The notes under the pieces are model-generated. The model saw only the letters and a list, made by a program, of their open reading frames with translations. It was not told the DNA's origin and searched no databases. Positions 60,323 to 64,000 of a stretch of 64,000 nt of DNA are shown here, piece after piece (within the stretch, counting starts at the first letter, position 1; every line of letters starts with the position of its first letter). The translations under genes and the position numbers were made by a program. Source of the DNA: Andeanibacterium fulvum (GTDB lineage Bacteria; Pseudomonadota; Alphaproteobacteria; Sphingomonadales; Sphingomonadaceae); NCBI RefSeq assembly GCF_037154085.1, contig NZ_JBANRM010000001.1:1136120-1200119 (forward strand), read 5' to 3'.

Positions 60323-60348
60323 ATGCGTGAAATTCAAAGGAGCCTGAC

Positions 60349-60735
60349 ATGAAGCGTTTCCTGCCCGGCATCGCGGCTGCGGCCCTGCTGGCAATCCTCC
60401 CCGCCTCGACTTCCGCCCACCATTCGACCGCGATGTTCGAATGGGGCAAGGAAATCACCTTGAAGAAAGCCACGGTGGTCCGCTGGGAATGGACCAATCC
60501 GCATACTTTCCTCTACGTCACCACCAAGGGATCGGATGGAAAGGACAAGAAATGGGCATTCGAAGGCATGAGCCCCAACCATCTGACCCGCGGAAGCTGG
60601 TCCAAACGCACCCTGAAAACCGGCGATGTGATCGACCTGACCTATTACCCCCTGCGGGACGGGCGCAATGGCGGTTTCAACGTGACAATTACCCTGCCCG
60701 ACGGAAAGACGCTGAAGCAGATTTCCTTCGATTGA
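60349..60735 (+). CDS. Small exported DUF6152-type protein
   Basis: A 128-residue protein with a signal peptide (FLPGIAAAALLAILPAST, then SAHHS). The mature domain HHSTAMFEWGKEITLKKATVV, WEWTNPHTFLYVTT and NHLTRGSWSKRTLKTGDVIDL is a small beta-rich fold that I associate with DUF6152. The N-terminal HHS of the mature protein and the WTNPH motif suggest metal binding. It lies 26 bases after the preceding secreted-protein gene. Function unknown. Confidence 0.75.
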   Translation: MKRFLPGIAAAALLAILPASTSAHHSTAMFEWGKEITLKKATVVRWEWTNPHTFLYVTTKGSDGKDKKWAFEGMSPNHLTRGSWSKRTLKTGDVIDLTYYPLRDGRNGGFNVTITLPDGKTLKQISFD

Positions 60736-60781
60736 GCCGGGGACCGATCGAAACGCATATGAGCGGGGTTAGGAACGCAGC

Positions 60782-62005
60782 ATGACCCGCTACAGCACTG
60801 GCGCGATTGCGCTTCACTGGCTGATTGCCTTTGCACTGGCGTTCGAACTGGCACTTGGTTTCGCCATGCCGCGCGGCGTGGAAGGGTTTGCCCTGTTCCA
60901 GCTGCACAAGTCGGTGGGCATCGCAATCCTTGCGCTCACTCTGGTGCGGCTGGGCTGGCGCCTTGCCCATCCCCGCCCCGCCCCGCTGGAAAGTGGCCTT
61001 GCCCATGCGGCAGCCCATGCAGTGCATGTCGGCTTCTATGCCTTCATGATCCTTGCCCCACTGACGGGCTGGGCTCTGGTTTCCTCTGCCCCGGTCAAGG
61101 TGCCTACGGTGCTGTTCGGCATCGTGCCGTTGCCGCATCTGCCTTTGCCCGGCAGCATCAACGAAACGATCGAGGAAGCCCATGAATTACTGGCATGGGG
61201 CGGAATCGCTCTGTTCCTGCTTCATGTCGCAGGCGCCCTGCGCCATGAGATCCTGCTGCGCGACCGGTTGCTGGAACGCATGGCGCCGGGCGGCAGCAGG
61301 CCGCTGGGCGGGCTGTTGGCGCTGGGCGTGATCGCCCTGGGGCTTGGGGCCTTCCTCACTATCGGCGGCAAGGGCCGGGGCGAGGATACGGATGCCTCGC
61401 CAGCGTCGTTCGAGCAGGCGAGCCCGGCCACCCCGCAACCGGAAGCCACGCCTTCCCCGACGGAAGAAGCGAGTGCCGTGGCCGAGGAGGAGACCGGCGC
61501 GGTTCCGGTCTGGACCATCAAGCCCGGCGGCCGCCTCATTTTCAAGGTAGGCAATGGCGATGCCGGTGCGATCGAGGGCAGCTTCGGCAAATGGCAGGGC
61601 GCCATCGCCTTCGATCCGGATCGTCCCGAAACGGCGGACATAAGGATCACCGTGGACCTTGCCAGCGCGAGCGTCGGCGATGCCACTCAGGACGGCATGC
61701 TGGCGGGTGAGGAATTCTTCGCGGTCAATCGGTTCGGCAAGGCAGTGTTCAGTGCCAGCTCGGCCCGCCAGACCGCGCCGGGCCGCTACAATGCCAAAGG
61801 CACGCTGCAGATGAAGGGCATGACCCTTCCCCAGACGATCAGCTTCAGGCTGACCGGGGAAGGCCTGAACCGCAAGGCCCAGGGCAGTGCCTCGATCTCG
61901 CGCACCGCCTTCGGCATTGGCGAAGGGAGCGCGGGCGAAACCCTCGACCCCACTGTCTCCGTCAGCTTCGCGTTCGAGGCCGACGGCAAGATTCCGGCGA
62001 ACTGA
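60782..62005 (+). CDS. Cytochrome b561-YceI fusion protein
   Basis: A 407-residue two-domain protein. Residues 1-200 form a four- to five-helix cytochrome b561 domain (YSTGAIALHWLIAFALAFEL, FQLHKSVGIAILALTLVRLG, HAVHVGFYAFMILAPLTGWA, LLHVAGALRHEILL) with histidines suited to bind two hemes. After a Pro/Glu-rich linker (about 210-240), a YceI lipocalin-like domain follows (WTIKPGGRLIFKVGNGDAG, GMTLPQTISFRLTGEG), which binds isoprenoid lipids. It would pass electrons between an isoprenoid quinone and a periplasmic partner. The two domains are usually separate neighbouring genes. Confidence 0.9.
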   Translation: MTRYSTGAIALHWLIAFALAFELALGFAMPRGVEGFALFQLHKSVGIAILALTLVRLGWRLAHPRPAPLESGLAHAAAHAVHVGFYAFMILAPLTGWALVSSAPVKVPTVLFGIVPLPHLPLPGSINETIEEAHELLAWGGIALFLLHVAGALRHEILLRDRLLERMAPGGSRPLGGLLALGVIALGLGAFLTIGGKGRGEDTDASPASFEQASPATPQPEATPSPTEEASAVAEEETGAVPVWTIKPGGRLIFKVGNGDAGAIEGSFGKWQGAIAFDPDRPETADIRITVDLASASVGDATQDGMLAGEEFFAVNRFGKAVFSASSARQTAPGRYNAKGTLQMKGMTLPQTISFRLTGEGLNRKAQGSASISRTAFGIGEGSAGETLDPTVSVSFAFEADGKIPAN

Positions 62006-62016
62006 CACAAATCGCA

Positions 62017-62087
62017 AAGCTGCCGGAGATCGGCAGACTTCCGCCAATTCCGGCAGCTTCATTTCCGAAGCTGACCGGTATTGGCGG
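62017..62087 (+). promoter_or_regulatory. Mutually exclusive hairpins in the response-regulator leader
   Basis: Hairpin A pairs AAGCTGCCGGA (62017-62027) with TCCGGCAGCTT (62049-62059). Hairpin B (62041-62087) pairs CCGCCAATTCCGGCAGCTTC with its near-perfect complement ending ATTGGCGG. A and B share 62049-62059 and cannot form together. A third small stem (CTGCCG/CGGCAG, 62020-62036) excludes A but allows B. T-rich tracts follow at 62100-62126. This could be a terminator for the upstream gene or an attenuator-like switch for the regulator. Confidence 0.5.
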
Positions 62088-62254
62088 CAGGGTGGCAAAT
62101 TTTTCCAGATTTTTTCGAAGGGAGACAGCGCGGCGCACGTTGAGATGAGAGCGACAGGGAAAGCGAACAGCCGCAACCGGATCGAGGGATGATCCGGGCG
62201 CGGCGCAGGGATGATCTTCCTGTGTTTGAAACCGAAAGTCTCAAGAGGCCGCGC

Positions 62255-63052
62255 ATGCTAGAGTCCGCCGTTTCCCCTCAACCTGCTCCCCCGGCATGGG
62301 AGGGCGCCTTGCCTCATGCCGCCGCTTTGCCGAAACCATCCGAGGCGCGCCCCCGTATCCTGATCGTGGACGGCGACAGCGAATACCGGACCAGCACGGG
62401 CCACTTCCTTGCCGATCACGGCTTCCTGGTGCTGGAAGCTGAAAATGCCGGCGCGGCACGGGACCTGCTGAGCCAGTATACGATCGACATCGTGGTGCTG
62501 GACGTGAACATCTCGGGCGAAGACGGCCTTGCCATCACGCGCGCCCTTTCGGTGCATCAGGATGTCTGCGTGATCATCGTTTCGGAACTCGCCAGCGAAA
62601 TCGACCGGATTGTCGGGCTGGAAGCCGGGGCCGACGATTACCTGCCCAAGCCAGCTTCCGCCCGCGAATTGCTGGCGCGCATCCGGGCAGTAAGGCGGCG
62701 CTTGTCCAAGTCCGCCAAGCTCGAGCAGGCCACCTCGATCTGCTACCTCTTCAGCGGCTGGAGCCTGGATATCGACCGGCGCCAGCTGCGCGACCAGCTG
62801 GGCACGATCACCAGCCTGTCCGATGGCGAATTCACTCTGCTGCGCGCCTTCGTCGAGCGGCCGCAGCGCGTACTGACCCGCGATCAATTGCTGGAATATG
62901 CCCGCGGCGCGAATTGCGACGCCTATGACCGGGCGATCGATACCCAGATCAGCCGCCTGCGCCGCAAATTGGGAATGACGGGCAATAACGACCTGATCCG
63001 AACCGTGCGGAACGAAGGCTACATGTTCGTGGCCAAGGTGGTTCAGCGCTGA
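62255..63052 (+). CDS. OmpR-family response regulator (orphan)
   Basis: A 265-residue response regulator. A 30-residue Pro/Ala-rich N-terminal extension precedes the receiver domain (PRILIVDGDSEY, acceptor Asp83 in VVLDVNISGEDG, Lys132 in DYLPKPASA). The winged-helix domain ends with DRAIDTQISRLRRKLG and TVRNEGYMFV. I chose MLESAVSPQP as start because AAGAGG is well spaced, while the earlier ATG at 62189 has poor spacing. No kinase gene is adjacent, so its partner is elsewhere. The receiver pocket has VDGD instead of the more usual DD pair. Confidence 0.88.
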   Translation: MLESAVSPQPAPPAWEGALPHAAALPKPSEARPRILIVDGDSEYRTSTGHFLADHGFLVLEAENAGAARDLLSQYTIDIVVLDVNISGEDGLAITRALSVHQDVCVIIVSELASEIDRIVGLEAGADDYLPKPASARELLARIRAVRRRLSKSAKLEQATSICYLFSGWSLDIDRRQLRDQLGTITSLSDGEFTLLRAFVERPQRVLTRDQLLEYARGANCDAYDRAIDTQISRLRRKLGMTGNNDLIRTVRNEGYMFVAKVVQR

Positions 63053-63221
63053 GCGAACCCGCGCCCGGCCCACGTCCTTCCGCCTGATTGCCCTACCCTG
63101 TTCCGCCGCATCAGCGAATGCGGGCCGAAGGAATGTGTCCTTTGCCCGCCCGCCCCGACATGTATCGACATTCGGCAGGCAAGTTCGCGTCCTAGGCGGT
63201 CACCTATCGAGGTGCCCATTG

Positions 63222-64000
63222 ATGAAGCTTCCCCTTTTCCATGCCTCCACCGCGCTTGGCCTTGTCCTGCTGACCGCGCACGCGCCTTCGTTCGCCCAGT
63301 CGGAGACTTCCCCGCCCGCCCCCGAAGCTGACGCCAGCACAAACGCGGCGGGGCATGAGGCGGGCGCATTGGACACGATCCGAAGCGTGACCGTGGCAGG
63401 CTCCCAGCGTCTGGAGGCTCAGACGATCCTGAGCTACATCCAGCTGCGGGTGGGCGGTCAGTATACGGAGGCGGCGGCCGACCAGGCGCTGAAGGACCTC
63501 TATGCGACCGAGCTGTTCGCCAATGCCAGCATCCGCAACGACAATGGCAATGTGACGATCGACGTGCAGGAGAACCCGGTGGTCAACCGGATCATCCTGG
63601 AAGGCAACAAGCGGTTGAAGGAGGACAAGATCCTCCCCGAGATCAAGCTTGCGCCGCGCCAGATCTTCACGCGCTCCAAGGTGCGTGCGGACGTGGCGCG
63701 GATCATCGAGCTGTACAAGCGCCAGGGCCGCTTTGCCGCAGTGGTCGAGCCCAAGAGCGTGCAGCTGGCGCAGAACCGCGTCGATATCGTCTACGAGATC
63801 ACGGAAGGGCCCAAGTCCAAGGTCCGCCAGATCAACATCATCGGGAACGAGAAGTTCTCCGATGATGCGTTGAGAAGCGAGATGATCACGAAACAGGCCA
63901 GGTCGTTCCGCCTGTTCAGCTCCGGCACCAGCTACGATCCGGACCGTCTGGCCTTCGACCAGCAGAAGCTGCGCCAGTTCTACCTGACCGAGGGCTATGC
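63222..64000 (+). CDS. bamA: BamA outer-membrane assembly protein, N-terminal part (runs off right edge)
   Basis: The first 259 residues of an Omp85 protein. A signal peptide (MKLPLFHASTALGLVLLTAH, ending SFAQ) is followed by POTRA domains: IRSVTVAGSQRLEAQTILSY and DVQENPVVNRIILEGNKRLKE, then IYEITEGPKSKVRQINIIGNEKFSD. These match BamA POTRA1 to POTRA3. The remaining POTRA domains and the barrel lie beyond the window. In many alphaproteobacteria bamA follows rseP and precedes ompH, but here a response regulator precedes it. Confidence 0.9.
   Translation, partial: MKLPLFHASTALGLVLLTAHAPSFAQSETSPPAPEADASTNAAGHEAGALDTIRSVTVAGSQRLEAQTILSYIQLRVGGQYTEAAADQALKDLYATELFANASIRNDNGNVTIDVQENPVVNRIILEGNKRLKEDKILPEIKLAPRQIFTRSKVRADVARIIELYKRQGRFAAVVEPKSVQLAQNRVDIVYEITEGPKSKVRQINIIGNEKFSDDALRSEMITKQARSFRLFSSGTSYDPDRLAFDQQKLRQFYLTEGY

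Overview
The window is high-GC chromosomal DNA from an alphaproteobacterium, most probably a sphingomonad (Novosphingobium, Sphingobium or Erythrobacteraceae type). The evidence is three large TonB-dependent receptors with the 'EIIVTA'-type plug start, a LOV-HTH protein resembling Erythrobacter EL222, a lignostilbene-dioxygenase-like enzyme, a LigV-like aldehyde dehydrogenase and a dense aromatic-catabolism cluster. I saw no rRNA, tRNA, CRISPR array, insertion sequence or prophage.

Layout. (1) 1-6.6 kb: 5' part of a YadA-like trimeric autotransporter, a hybrid histidine kinase with an OmpR-type response regulator, and a MarR regulator in line with a TonB receptor. (2) 6.7-26.2 kb: a polyamine-catabolism island. 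It holds mmsA, alanine dehydrogenase and beta-alanine:pyruvate transaminase on the minus strand. On the plus strand are a TorF-type outer-membrane protein, two glutamine-synthetase-like gamma-glutamylpolyamine synthetases, a PuuB-type oxidase, a class III aminotransferase, a PotFGHI-type ABC importer, an aminobutyraldehyde dehydrogenase, a PuuD-type hydrolase and a SpuC-type transaminase. A LysR gene sits in the middle, and a shared CTATCGG motif occurs near three of its promoters. (3) 26.1-27.8 kb: a renalase-like flavoprotein divergent from a blue-light LOV-HTH regulator. (4) 28.3-54.9 kb: an aromatic/alkylphenol catabolic supercluster. It contains a divergent aconitase, an HMG-CoA-lyase-like enzyme, an IclR regulator, a CaiB CoA-transferase, a flavin hydroxylase, a gentisate-dioxygenase-like cupin, an FAH-fold hydrolase, a TonB receptor, a carotenoid-oxygenase-family cleavage enzyme and an aldehyde dehydrogenase. 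It also contains a GMC dehydrogenase, a Tat-exported unknown, cytochrome c, a PCMH/VAO flavoprotein, an MFS and a TauE/SafE transporter, a second VAO-type oxidase, an HpaB/HpaC pair, a TetR regulator and a LigV-like dehydrogenase. (5) 55-64 kb: a tandem double-MarR regulator, a third TonB receptor, two secreted unknowns, a cytochrome b561-YceI fusion, a second OmpR regulator behind a possible attenuator-like leader, and the 5' part of bamA.

How it works together. In region 4 eight intergenic sites share one composite operator: GTTCT-N7-AGAAC followed at a fixed distance by a third half-site, RTTCT. A palindrome plus a direct repeat is the geometry known for PcaU/PobR-type IclR regulators, so the IclR protein at 31.9 kb is the leading candidate for control of the whole supercluster. 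Oxidation of a para-alkylphenol side chain (flavoproteins, GMC and aldehyde dehydrogenases) and C=C cleavage would feed hydroxylases and a gentisate-type ring cleavage. No maleylpyruvate isomerase is present. Instead the FAH hydrolase is accompanied by an aconitase with an altered active site, a CaiB CoA-transferase and an HMG-CoA-lyase-like enzyme. I infer a direct-hydrolysis branch: (methyl)maleylpyruvate to citraconate or maleate, to (R)-citramalate or D-malate, to the CoA ester, to pyruvate and acetyl-CoA. This branch and its regulon are the most interesting content of the window.
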